Assembly (NCBI RefSeq): GCF_946998835.1
Contig: NZ_CAMQAZ010000006.1
Location: 1 to 64,000 of the forward strand
Source of the DNA: an uncultured Corynebacterium sp.
GTDB taxonomy: Bacteria; Actinomycetota; Actinomycetes; Mycobacteriales; Mycobacteriaceae
Reading direction: 5' to 3'
DNA: 64,000 nucleotides
The translations under genes and the position numbers were made by a program. The notes beneath the pieces were generated by a model, which searched no databases, was not told the origin of the DNA, and saw nothing but the letters and a program-made list of their open reading frames with translations. This document shows, piece after piece, positions 18,767 through 26,515 of the stretch (positions are counted from its first letter, which is position 1; every line of letters starts with the position of its first letter).

Positions 18767-19624
18767 TCAGGCCCTGGCTTTTTCCTCTTCGGCCTCAACC
18801 TCAGCGTTGAATTCTCGTTTAGAGGACTGCCACTGGTCTTCGGTCATACCGATACGCCAGTAGCCAGAAATGGAAACGTCTTTCTTCGGGATCTCAGATT
18901 CAACGAAGAGGAAGCGGCGCAGTTCCTTAATCATCTCGGCGACACCGTGGATGAACCAGCTAGTTTTCTTACCCTCTGGAATCCCCGCCTCGCGCACTGT
19001 GCGAGATAGCTCTGTGCCGTGGGTCGCTCCGTTGCGGAGAACCCAATGGATTTCCACGCCCTCGCGGGTTGGGAGCTCAAACTTGCGATCTTTGGCTTCG
19101 ATTTCGATGTATGCGGCTGCAGTCGTGCCTTCTGGGAGGTGCTTCAAGCTGGCGCCGATGGCTGGTGCTGCGGACTCATCACCGGCGAGCACAAAGTGTT
19201 CATATTCTGCCGCAGGCCCCCATGCACCACCTGGCCCTAAGAAGCCAAGCTTGTCTCCGACTTCAGCTACGCGTGCCCAAGGTCCGGCCAGGCCGGAATC
19301 GCCGTGGGTGACGAAGTCGACGTCAAAGTCGCCGGTTTCGGAGTCCAGATTAATCAGAGTGTAGGTGCGGGTGATTGGCAGTTTATCTCGCGGTTGTTCG
19401 GCGCGAATTTGCGCAATATCGAACGGCCAGGAGTAATCAGCTTCCTCTGGCACAAACAGTAACTTGATGTAATGGTCGGTAAACTCCAGCTCCTTGCCCA
19501 CAAACGCAGGCGAGTTCATGCTCAAACGAATTAGGTCTGGAGAGATCTGGCGACGTCCAGTAACTGTTGCCTCCTGTGCCTTACGGGGCTTACGCTTCGG
19601 TGCTGCCTTATCTAAATCAGCCAT
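18767..19624 (-). CDS. Siderophore-interacting protein (FAD-dependent ferric-siderophore reductase)
   Basis: SIP-family flavoprotein of 285 residues that binds FAD and reduces ferric siderophores in the cytoplasm to free iron. It has the FAD-binding ITRTYTLINLDSETGDFDVDFVTHGDSGLAGPWA segment, FVLAGDESAAPAIG in the nucleotide domain and ISGYWRIGMTEDQW near the C-terminus. ATG 19624 is preferred to the in-frame GTG at 19633 because AAGGAC is better spaced. A DtxR box lies about 70 bp upstream, so expression should rise when iron is scarce. Confidence 0.92.
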   Translation of the reverse strand: MADLDKAAPKRKPRKAQEATVTGRRQISPDLIRLSMNSPAFVGKELEFTDHYIKLLFVPEEADYSWPFDIAQIRAEQPRDKLPITRTYTLINLDSETGDFDVDFVTHGDSGLAGPWARVAEVGDKLGFLGPGGAWGPAAEYEHFVLAGDESAAPAIGASLKHLPEGTTAAAYIEIEAKDRKFELPTREGVEIHWVLRNGATHGTELSRTVREAGIPEGKKTSWFIHGVAEMIKELRRFLFVESEIPKKDVSISGYWRIGMTEDQWQSSKREFNAEVEAEEEKARA

Positions 19625-19690
19625 AGTTGTCACTGTCCTTCAACAAATCTTGGGCTGTTTTGTGCTGGCGGAAGTCTACACGTCATACGA

Positions 19691-19709
19691 TTAGGTAAGC
19701 CTAACATAA
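19691..19709. promoter_or_regulatory. DtxR iron-box operator
   Basis: TTAGGTAAGCCTAACATAA matches the 19-bp DtxR consensus at 17 positions. It lies just upstream of the siderophore-interacting protein gene, so Fe2+-loaded DtxR should repress that gene. Confidence 0.88.
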
Positions 19710-19761
19710 AGGTGGTTGGGTGATTGGCTGATGATGCCTATCCCCGGTGTGCAGGGGTAGT

Positions 19762-20696
19762 GGGTTAAGTAGCAGAAAAGTGTGTCTGACTTTCAGCATT
19801 ATTGCTGATTAGAATCGGACATCCTCAACTGCGGCAGTTCCACGACACGAAACCGCACCGACCGCACGCAGCTACTCCGCAAAATCGCTGAGCCGCTCTG
19901 CGTCGTCCTCGACGGCGGACAAGGCGCCTTGACTGCGATTAAAGCCTGCTGGCCGAACGCGATGATCCAACGCTGCCTCATCCACGCCCAACGCGTCATC
20001 CGCCGCTACACCACATCACGGCCCCGCACCGACGCCGGCAAAGCCATCTACGCCCTGGCTTTGAAACTGACCCGTATCACCACACTCGACCAGGCACGGG
20101 AGTGGACACTACGCCTGCACGACTTCGGAGTGGTCTACAAACGGTTCCTCAACGAAAAAACGCCCGTGCCAAAAGAGCGCCGCACACTCAACAACCAGTG
20201 GGAATGGACCCATCCGCGAGTCCGTAAGGCATACAACTCCCTGCTACACCTCTCACGGAAAGGATGGCTGTTTACCTACCTGCAGCCACCACCAGAAGCA
20301 CTCGAACCAAAGCGCTGGGCTTCAACGGCAAACAGTCTGGAAGGCGGCGTCAACGCCGGGCTCAAACGCATCGCCGACGCGTATCGCGGCAGATTTGGGG
20401 AACGACAACGCAAGATGCTCGAGTGGTACCTGCACTCGAAAACGCAGCTGCCTGACGACCCATTAAAGATCGCCAGGCAGTGCAATTACGGACAAGATCA
20501 ACTCGCCAAAGTCAACGATCTTGTCCCAGAAGACCACAACAAAGCCGACCACGAAACAGGACGACCAGCCTTCTACGACAACGCTATCCCAACCGAATAC
20601 CAACACAACATAGGAATCCGGAAAGGGCCAATGAAGTAACAAACGGTGTGCTCGCCCCGCAACACGCCGAGCGGACACACTTTTGCTACTTAACCC
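19762..20696 (+). mobile_element. IS1249-like insertion sequence, internally deleted
   Basis: The ends form imperfect inverted repeats: GGGTTAAGTAGCAGAAAAG at 19762-19780, continuing TGTGTC, and the same sequence without two bases on the other strand from 20696. Between them is a transposase lacking its N-terminal part. At 935 bp the element is several hundred bases shorter than expected for one encoding a transposase of about 385 residues. No clear target duplication is seen at the junctions. It sits between the DtxR box and the cutinase gene. Confidence 0.75.
19800..20639 (+). pseudogene. Truncated IS1249-family transposase
   Basis: C-terminal part of an IS256/IS1249-type transposase. The frame can be followed upstream of any good start through LLRKIAEPLCVVLDGGQGAL, so the first 100 or more residues have been deleted. 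VVLDGGQG (catalytic Asp), QRCLIHAQRVIRRYTT, STANSLEGGVNAGLKRI (Glu) and ERQRKMLEWYLHSKT remain. Without its DNA-binding N-terminus it is probably inactive. The last open frame with a possible TTG start covers 19929-20639. Confidence 0.75.
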
Positions 20697-20771
20697 TTAA
20701 AAAGGGATCAGCCGAGCTGCGTTAGGTTATCCCCGCCAAAAGACGGCGGAGATTAGTATCTTTGCTTTTGT

Positions 20772-21662
20772 TTAGGCTAGGTGGCGGTCAATGAAGTTGA
20801 CGGAAGAAGAAATGCCGCCGCCTGGCCAGAAGTAAGTGCCGCCATGGATAGCAATAGCGACAGGCACGGCTGGAGCCTCAGCGAGAATCTTCATGAGGTC
20901 GTATTCGGTCGTAATTTCCTTGAGGCGTGGGTATATATCCGCAGGAATTCCGTCACGCTTCCACGCTGCACTGGATGTCAAATCGCGAGCGGCATAGCCG
21001 AAGTGCGGTGCGATGGTTTCAGTGTCGCAGAAACCATCACCGAAATTGCAGACCTCGAGGACGCGGTTACTTAAGGAGCCGTAGTTCAGCTGCGGAGACA
21101 TCAGTGGCTTGGTGTTCGGTCGCGCCGAACCCCAGTGCTGAGCATTTGCGGAACGAGATGGATTGGCCATCAGTGCTGCAGAACCGAGACGATGTGCGGG
21201 AATCGGGCCACGACCGGCGGCGATATCCTCGACAATGTGCCCCATGGCATCAGCGCCTTCGCTGTATCCGTAAAGGTGGAAGACGGAATTTGGGCAGGCT
21301 GCTGCGCGTCGTGCAATAAGTGCGCGGCCCTGCCTGATGCCGTCAGCGCGGGACTCCTCGTAGGACAACATGCCTGTGGACCAGTTCGAGTTATAGGGAA
21401 CCGTGCGCCCTTCAACTGTCAGCGGGTGGCGCATCTCCAGTGTCTTGCGGACTGGGATGGCGTTTACTCCCTGCGGAACGGTATCCGGAAGATTTGGCTG
21501 AGATTGTGATGAGCCTGGTGCAGTAACGACGATATTGGATTTGCAACCCCCTGCGGTGGGCTGCGCATCGGCTACCGGTGTTGGGATTGGAGCCAGGAGC
21601 ATTGCGCCGATTGCGAGTGCTGTGGCACCGCCAAGACGGGATAGACGAGGCATAATACCCAT
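20772..21662 (-). CDS. Secreted cutinase-family serine hydrolase
   Basis: Exported alpha/beta hydrolase of 296 residues. A signal peptide (MPRLSRLGGATALAIGAMLLAPIPTPVADAQP) probably ends near ADA-QP. Nucleophile Ser134 lies in GYSEG (132-136), and candidate acid and base are the Asp in FCDTE and the His in AIHGG. Paired cysteines (CKSN, AACPN, VCNFGDGFC) suggest disulfides, as in cutinases and the cutinase-like proteins of mycobacteria. Start ATG 21662 has AAAGGACAACT before it. The substrate, ester lipid or polyester, is not determined. Confidence 0.8.
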   Translation of the reverse strand: MGIMPRLSRLGGATALAIGAMLLAPIPTPVADAQPTAGGCKSNIVVTAPGSSQSQPNLPDTVPQGVNAIPVRKTLEMRHPLTVEGRTVPYNSNWSTGMLSYEESRADGIRQGRALIARRAAACPNSVFHLYGYSEGADAMGHIVEDIAAGRGPIPAHRLGSAALMANPSRSANAQHWGSARPNTKPLMSPQLNYGSLSNRVLEVCNFGDGFCDTETIAPHFGYAARDLTSSAAWKRDGIPADIYPRLKEITTEYDLMKILAEAPAVPVAIAIHGGTYFWPGGGISSSVNFIDRHLA

Positions 21663-22179
21663 AGTTGTCCTTTGGGGAAGTAGTCAAAGTTGGGGATTCC
21701 TCAGGTACATCAACGCGGGATAGTGTCCCAATCTAGGCGTTGAGATGCTGGTCTGAAGCGTGAACAGACTTTACCACGCTAATTGTAAAAATGAATGTTT
21801 AAAAATATGTGGATTGAGGGCGTGGGGGAGTGTTTATGGTTAACTAACCTTTACTAGTGTGAAAGTTGTTTACCTGAGGTAATGGGTGGTGCCCCCAGTT
21901 CTGTTATTTTTGTGAATTCGTGTGTTCTTTTTCGCGGTGTAGGTCACATTCATGTGTGCCTAAAAAGGGGGGGCGAGGCTTAAGACGGGGAGGGAATCCT
22001 CGCGTGAACCCACTACAAACGTCACTCCGCCCGAAGAGGCTCGTCTCATCGCGCAAAAACCGCGCCGAAACTCTTCGCATCTGCGCAAACTGATGGATAA
22101 AAGATGGACGCATACCAAAAACACCCCCAAGCCACCACAGCGCGCCCCAATAAAACCCCTGCTTAACTGCATAAAAAAG
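21663..22179. other. Host intergenic segment next to the prophage, no gene seen
   Basis: This 517-bp stretch between the cutinase gene and the attachment site holds the cutinase promoter region and an AT-rich part (21780-21900). The only sizeable open frame overlaps the tRNA-like fragment on the minus strand and has no protein features, so it is rejected. Confidence 0.55.
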
Positions 22180-22218
22180 CGCCCCAGAGAGGAATCGAAC
22201 CTCCGACACCGGCTTTAG
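22180..22218 (-). other. Prophage attachment site: tRNA 3'-half fragment (tRNA-Arg-like)
   Basis: On the minus strand the sequence reads from CTAAAGCCG (end of an anticodon loop and stem) through GGTGTC, a T arm GGAGG-TTCGATT-CCTCT and acceptor strand CTGGGGC with discriminator G, then a T6 run. No D arm or 5' acceptor GCCCCAG lies upstream, so this is a 3' fragment and not a complete tRNA. The CTAAA segment fits tRNA-Arg(CCU/UCU). Such a fragment marks the junction left when a phage integrates into a tRNA 3' end; the intact gene should lie beyond the right prophage end. Confidence 0.7.
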
Positions 22219-22241
22219 TGCGCAGCTGGGCGTGTAATGCA

Positions 22242-22257
22242 CTATAGGGGAATATAG
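22242..22257. promoter_or_regulatory. CTATAG-type site at the attachment region
   Basis: CTATAGGGGAATATAG fits the prophage-wide pattern CTATAG-N4-CTATAG with one mismatch. It overlaps the arm-like repeats beside the attachment core. Confidence 0.45.
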
Positions 22258-22327
22258 TGTTATAAATAACCCGTAAATGCGCACCATATAACACTATATT
22301 ACACTGCGTCACACTCCATAACACTAA
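22251..22327. repeat. Inverted and direct ATAACACTA repeats, possible integrase arm sites
   Basis: AATATAGTGTTAT (22251-22263) and ATAACACTATATT (22288-22300) are exact 13-bp reverse complements; a third related copy, CATAACACTAAAA, follows near 22317. Short repeated arm sites beside an attachment core are typical of tyrosine-integrase attP DNA. Confidence 0.5.
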
Positions 22328-22390
22328 AAAAGCGCTACAAAGTGATGGATAAATGATGTGCTCCACACACAAGGCATGTACTCACAACAG

Positions 22391-22810
22391 CTACCGCTCA
22401 CTGTCATCCACTACCCCCGGAGGATTACGGGCCGTCGGAGCTAAATACGACGACCTCAATACCTGAGCCAACCCGTCTACATCTGGAGTCGGCGGCGAAG
22501 AATGACGATCAGACCTAGCCCACTCAACGAAATCCTTTAGCGCCTCTAACGCCTCACGGAGAGCCAACCGCAATGAGTGCGATCGGTCCTCCTCGGCAAG
22601 CAGCAAGGCCCGCGTTTCCTGCAAGGAACTTTCGACGTCCTCCAACCTCGATTCCAACTTGTCTATCCGCGCAGCCTGTCCCTTTATTAAATTCTCATTC
22701 AGAGTGACACGTGAATTTTCCTTAGTCCCCTTAAACGTCACCCAGCCAGTGATTGACGCAACAATAACGGCAGGGACAGCCACCAGAAGGGAATTGACGT
22801 CGATGTTCAC
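22391..22810 (-). CDS. Phage membrane-anchored coiled-coil protein
   Basis: A 139-residue protein last in the late operon. It has one N-terminal helix (SLLVAVPAVIVASITGWVTF), a likely coiled coil (about 40-90, LIKGQAARIDKLESRLEDVESSLQETRALL) and a polar Pro-rich tail. Its position after endolysin and holin and its N-in/C-out-like layout suggest a lysis accessory, for example a spanin-like or DUF2746-type protein. No lipobox is seen. Function is inferred from position. Confidence 0.65.
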   Translation of the reverse strand: MNIDVNSLLVAVPAVIVASITGWVTFKGTKENSRVTLNENLIKGQAARIDKLESRLEDVESSLQETRALLLAEEDRSHSLRLALREALEALKDFVEWARSDRHSSPPTPDVDGLAQVLRSSYLAPTARNPPGVVDDSER

Positions 22811-22819
22811 AACTTCCTC

Positions 22820-23224
22820 CTACGGCTGGTGGCGGCCCGCAACCCACGCAGACACCATCGACGCCAGCGCAAGAAATAAATAGTTCTTCCCAGAAATCCA
22901 GCCGCGTGAGCCGTCCACTACAGAATCCATGAAGTAGCTCAGTGACCACATCGTCAATATCAATGTCACAGAAATGATTCCAGCAGCCCGCAACAAACCT
23001 CCGCAGCGGTTAACAGCCCTGTTCCCACTAGGGACGGCCGCTCCAACGAGCAGGAATACTGCTGCTACCATCCACGCGAATGCGAGGCTCTCAGCAGGCA
23101 TGATTTCTTCAATCGGAGTCAGTGCGGAAATACTTTTCCCGACATACCCATAGGCGGTTACAGCCGAAAAAATACCCCACACGGCTGCAACTATGCGTGG
23201 CGTGAGAATCCGTTGAATCAACAT
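22820..23224 (-). CDS. Phage four-helix membrane protein, lysis region
   Basis: A 134-residue protein with four hydrophobic segments (RIVAAVWGIFSAVTAYGYV, LAFAWMVAAVFLLVGAAV, LLRAAGIISVTLILTMWSL, YLFLALASMVSAWVAG). It lies just after the holin-like gene, so it may be a second holin or antiholin. The start is ATG 23224, since GGTGAGG precedes it; a longer GTG frame overlaps the previous stop. Confidence 0.65.
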   Translation of the reverse strand: MLIQRILTPRIVAAVWGIFSAVTAYGYVGKSISALTPIEEIMPAESLAFAWMVAAVFLLVGAAVPSGNRAVNRCGGLLRAAGIISVTLILTMWSLSYFMDSVVDGSRGWISGKNYLFLALASMVSAWVAGRHQP

Positions 23225-23235
23225 GACCTCACCTT

Positions 23236-23640
23236 TCACGATTGCGAATCGTCTCGTAGCGCGGCATCAAGCGGCGTTCCTGTAGACGATGGGGTAGTAA
23301 CAGGCGCAGGTGCGCGGTTAATGACTTCTCGCGTGTTCTTCTCAATCTCCTGCGTCAAGTCGGTGAGATACCGTGTGGCTTCTCGGATATTTGCGGCGTG
23401 GCCGGCGACGTCCTCAGCAGGCACCACGACAGGGGCGTTATCAGATGCTGGGCCAGTCTTAACCGTCGCGAGACCAGATGCAATGGCCGTTACGATTCCA
23501 GCGAGCTGGTCCAGGTAATGCCCCCATCCGTCGACTGTCTCTGCGTCAGACTTTCCTGTGACTACCAGGATGATGCCAGCGACGAAGCCGATAGCGTAGA
23601 TGCTCCGCCGGATAAGCCATGCTTGGTTTGGGCTAATCAT
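23236..23640 (-). CDS. Putative holin
   Basis: A 134-residue protein with two helices (SIYAIGFVAGIILVVTG and LDQLAGIVTAIASGLATV) and a charged cytoplasmic tail. It directly follows the endolysin gene with a 4-nt ATGA overlap, the usual place for a holin that permeabilises the membrane and releases endolysin. The long, polar C-terminus with Pro/Thr-rich end is typical of class II-like holins of actinophages. Assignment rests on topology and context. Confidence 0.75.
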   Translation of the reverse strand: MISPNQAWLIRRSIYAIGFVAGIILVVTGKSDAETVDGWGHYLDQLAGIVTAIASGLATVKTGPASDNAPVVVPAEDVAGHAANIREATRYLTDLTQEIEKNTREVINRAPAPVTTPSSTGTPLDAALRDDSQS

Positions 23641-25202
23641 CGCTGCACTTCCTTGCGGTCGCGGGCAATCGCCTCGTTAACGACAGCGTCGTAGTCGATA
23701 CCTTGCTTCTTCGCGATTTCCTTGAGGATGACGCGGAATTCCCAGAGGTATGCGTCGGTGAGTCTGATCATGTGTCCGACGGTGAGCCAGACCTTTGGGT
23801 TGATGATTGACTGGAGCTTTTCATTAAGCATTTCTCGTTCCTTCTCTGCCGGTGTTGGTGCTGGCGCAGGGGGAGTGGGCGTCACTGAGGTCATGCGCTC
23901 ACGAGTTTTCGCGAGTACAACGTCCCACGGGAACCCGCCTGCTGTTTTCGGCACGCCAGTAGAACCGTCGTATCCGCCGGGGTCCCAGTGCGTGGAGCCG
24001 CCGTAGAATTTCGAACAGTCCCAATGCCCGCAAATACCGGTGACGCCGGACTGCGTCATCTGGGGTGGGGCGACGCGCTGCACCGCGATGTTATGGAACC
24101 GGCAGTAGTGGGCCAGAACGTCCGCGAGTTTTTGCAGCTGCTTTGCGCCCCAGGTCAGCCACTGTTGGCGGGTTTGGAACGCGGTGCCAGTCAGGCACAC
24201 GTGGAAGGCCTGATCGTTGCCGATGCTGCCAACCGACCAGGTGCCGTACACGTCGTCGTTTTGGCGACAGGTGTCTCCGCTACGACCGATACCGACGTGG
24301 TAGGAGCCGCCGGAGATGTCACGGCGGCGGTTGTATTCAGCTAGTTGCTTTGCTGTCCAGGCGGTATCGCGGACTTGCCGGGTGGCGTAGTTGTAGCCGG
24401 ACTCGTCGGTATGGATGACAATGAACCGGCGCTTGTGTCGGCTAATGCCGTTATCACGCCAGGTCAGCAAGTCGGTGTCGCACTTGAATTGCGCAGTTGG
24501 CTTTGGGGCGGGTTTCAGCGCGGGTGCTTCCGGTATCGCTACCGGGTCTGTAGTCGGTGCCCCGGCTGCTTGGTCTGGCCGTGGTGGATGCTGGCCCCAG
24601 TAGGTATGAAGCACCTGGTTAACGTCGACCTGTAGGCCTGTAGGTCCGGTAACGTTGTGCTTGGACTGTAGAAGAACCGCGTGCGGTGATACATGACCGT
24701 CGGACCAGCTGGTTGTCTGCCACTGCAGGAATTTTCCTTCGCCAGCAGACCCGATGACCCCGTCCTCGCGTGCCCAATCACAGACGCGACTGTGGCCGTA
24801 GATGCCGACGCGTTCCCGGCCTAGCACCTCACACGCGGCCTTGAAATAGTTGACCGCAACCGCGTTCCACTGCGCCAGTGTGATGTCGAAATCGACAGCG
24901 AAAAACACCGGGTATCCAGTGCGTTTAATCGCCTTGAGTTGCTTGTCGGCTGCTTTCGCGTCCTGCTTACCGCCCTTAAAACCACGCATACAGTCAGGGT
25001 TCGCTACACCCCCGTACTGCCACACAAACGCGGTGTCCAGCGCGTTCGCCTTGAAGTCCGCGACCTCATCAGCGGTGGCGGGTTTGCCCTTCATCCACTG
25101 CTCACGAGCTGGGGAAATATAGCGGATCGCACCAAGATGCCCAGCAGCACGAATCAACGCCGCGGGGATCGCCTGCGCTGAATAATCAAGAATCGTTGCC
25201 AT
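23637..25202 (-). CDS. Endolysin: DUF1906 glycosidase-like domain plus amidase_2
   Basis: Two-domain peptidoglycan hydrolase of 521 residues. Residues 1-205 are a DUF1906/Rv2525c-like glycoside-hydrolase-type TIM barrel (LDYSAQAIPAALIRAAG, candidate acid VDFD at 103-106, IYGHSRVCDWA). After a Pro/Ala linker (205-240) comes an N-acetylmuramoyl-L-alanine amidase domain with IVIHTDES (His264), YHVGIGRSGD and GHWDCSKFYGGSTHWDPGG (His405 and Asp407 candidate zinc ligands). The last 80 residues are helical and may bind the wall. No signal peptide, so it needs the adjacent holin. Confidence 0.9.
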   Translation of the reverse strand: MATILDYSAQAIPAALIRAAGHLGAIRYISPAREQWMKGKPATADEVADFKANALDTAFVWQYGGVANPDCMRGFKGGKQDAKAADKQLKAIKRTGYPVFFAVDFDITLAQWNAVAVNYFKAACEVLGRERVGIYGHSRVCDWAREDGVIGSAGEGKFLQWQTTSWSDGHVSPHAVLLQSKHNVTGPTGLQVDVNQVLHTYWGQHPPRPDQAAGAPTTDPVAIPEAPALKPAPKPTAQFKCDTDLLTWRDNGISRHKRRFIVIHTDESGYNYATRQVRDTAWTAKQLAEYNRRRDISGGSYHVGIGRSGDTCRQNDDVYGTWSVGSIGNDQAFHVCLTGTAFQTRQQWLTWGAKQLQKLADVLAHYCRFHNIAVQRVAPPQMTQSGVTGICGHWDCSKFYGGSTHWDPGGYDGSTGVPKTAGGFPWDVVLAKTRERMTSVTPTPPAPAPTPAEKEREMLNEKLQSIINPKVWLTVGHMIRLTDAYLWEFRVILKEIAKKQGIDYDAVVNEAIARDRKEVQR

Positions 25203-25233
25203 GCTCCTGACACAACACGCCAGGGGTGACTAT

Positions 25234-25911
25234 CTAGAGTATGATTCCCCAACCAACCTGCGACGATGTATTACCAGGCCGCGCCCCCCACCGCGCTGCT
25301 AACACCCCATCGGCAAGCGGTTGCGTATGCCACGCAACCGCGAGCACATCACCATTCATCGTGGCCCCATCACGGCCACCAACACCGATAGCCGTCGTCA
25401 TATCAAAGTTCGGTCGCGCAGCAAACAATCCCGGTGAAATCGTGCCCGGGCGCGACAAAACACCATCCACCCACAGCGAAAAGGTGATGACGCCAAACCA
25501 CCCGTACTCCGCACGGACAGCGATGTGATGCCATAGACCATCGTCCAACCGATTCGTCCCGTTGAGCGTCAGCCTGTAACCACCCTGTGCAGACGAGGCA
25601 TAGAAACGCGGCGTCCCATCAGCAAGAACAGTCAACGACAGCTCGGTTTCACCATTGAGTCGCGACCACACCGGACGCGCACGGCCCCCCTTAGAGACAC
25701 GTATCCAAGCCTCAACAGTGAAATCATCACCGGACAAGCTCGGCACCCCAGACACTGTCAGATAACCACTCGTCGAACGAACCGCGCGTTCAGTCCCCAC
25801 AGCGACTGTCGTGACCATCCCAATGGAGGTAGCACTGCCACGAGTCGCATACGGGCCAGAATCATATGCCCCGACAAGCAGCGCCGCGGAACTCATCGCC
25901 TCGACCGTCAT
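25234..25911 (-). CDS. Phage tail protein with LamG/concanavalin-like domain
   Basis: A 225-residue protein; residues 50-205 have the LamG/lectin beta-sandwich pattern (FTVEAWIRVSKGG, GLWHHIAVRAEYG, FSLWVDGVLSRPGTI). Such domains on tail tips bind glycans, so it may contribute to host recognition. It lies between fibre genes and endolysin, and starts 1 nt after the preceding gene ends. The first 45 residues may attach it to the tail. Confidence 0.75.
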   Translation of the reverse strand: MTVEAMSSAALLVGAYDSGPYATRGSATSIGMVTTVAVGTERAVRSTSGYLTVSGVPSLSGDDFTVEAWIRVSKGGRARPVWSRLNGETELSLTVLADGTPRFYASSAQGGYRLTLNGTNRLDDGLWHHIAVRAEYGWFGVITFSLWVDGVLSRPGTISPGLFAARPNFDMTTAIGVGGRDGATMNGDVLAVAWHTQPLADGVLAARWGARPGNTSSQVGWGIIL

Positions 25912-25912
25912 T

Positions 25913-26500
25913 TTATTTCTCCTCTAGGCGGAGCGAAACGAGAATCCCAGCGGCGTCAGTAGCCGCGACACGAAGAGCAATTGTGGACCCTGCGGCCTTC
26001 GCAAGACTTGTACGGAATGACTTTGACGCGCTACCCGCACTCAGCGTAAACGGCGTGCCGTCAATGGTGGCTTTCACCGGCAGGGAACCCGTCGACACTG
26101 CTGTGATATTGACCCGCGTAATCACCGAATCCACATCAACCATGACCAGAGGAGCTGAAATAGTGTCACTAGGAGCCTCCATGACCGTGAAGTCATGCGA
26201 AATCGCCACCGGTTTACGGTCCGCGGTTTTTGCATACGCATCCAGGATTGCCGTTAGCTCTTGTGCAGTGACGAGTGAAGAAATCGCGCCGATCGCCTGG
26301 AGGTCACTGATTGTCTGACGGATTTCCTGGGAGAGATCGATGGTCACATCGCGTTCAAGAGTGCCGCCTCCCGTCAACCCGTGGCCTGCGATTATCCTAC
26401 GTGTCATGGGGATGTTCTCGTCGATTCCTTGCAAATCACGAAGCCGCTGGATCATCTCCAGAACAATCTCAGATTCACGATTATCTAATTCACCGGACAT
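25913..26500 (-). CDS. Phage tail fibre/minor tail protein
   Basis: A 195-residue protein. Helical N-terminus, then IAGHGLTGGGTLERDVTIDL, a motif typical of phage fibre and baseplate wedge proteins, and a beta-rich C-terminal domain (about 95-195). Its place between the collagen-like fibre and the LamG gene indicates a tail-tip or fibre role. Confidence 0.75.
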   Translation of the reverse strand: MSGELDNRESEIVLEMIQRLRDLQGIDENIPMTRRIIAGHGLTGGGTLERDVTIDLSQEIRQTISDLQAIGAISSLVTAQELTAILDAYAKTADRKPVAISHDFTVMEAPSDTISAPLVMVDVDSVITRVNITAVSTGSLPVKATIDGTPFTLSAGSASKSFRTSLAKAAGSTIALRVAATDAAGILVSLRLEEK

Positions 26501-26515
26501 GAAAACCTCCTAGGT

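Noticed and set aside
22180..22260. Complete tRNA gene
   Set aside because: T arm and acceptor 3' strand are present, but the D arm, anticodon stem 5' side and GCCCCAG 5' end are missing upstream.
21904..22287. 127-codon minus-strand frame at the prophage junction
   Set aside because: It runs through the tRNA-like fragment and the attachment repeats and has no protein-like features.
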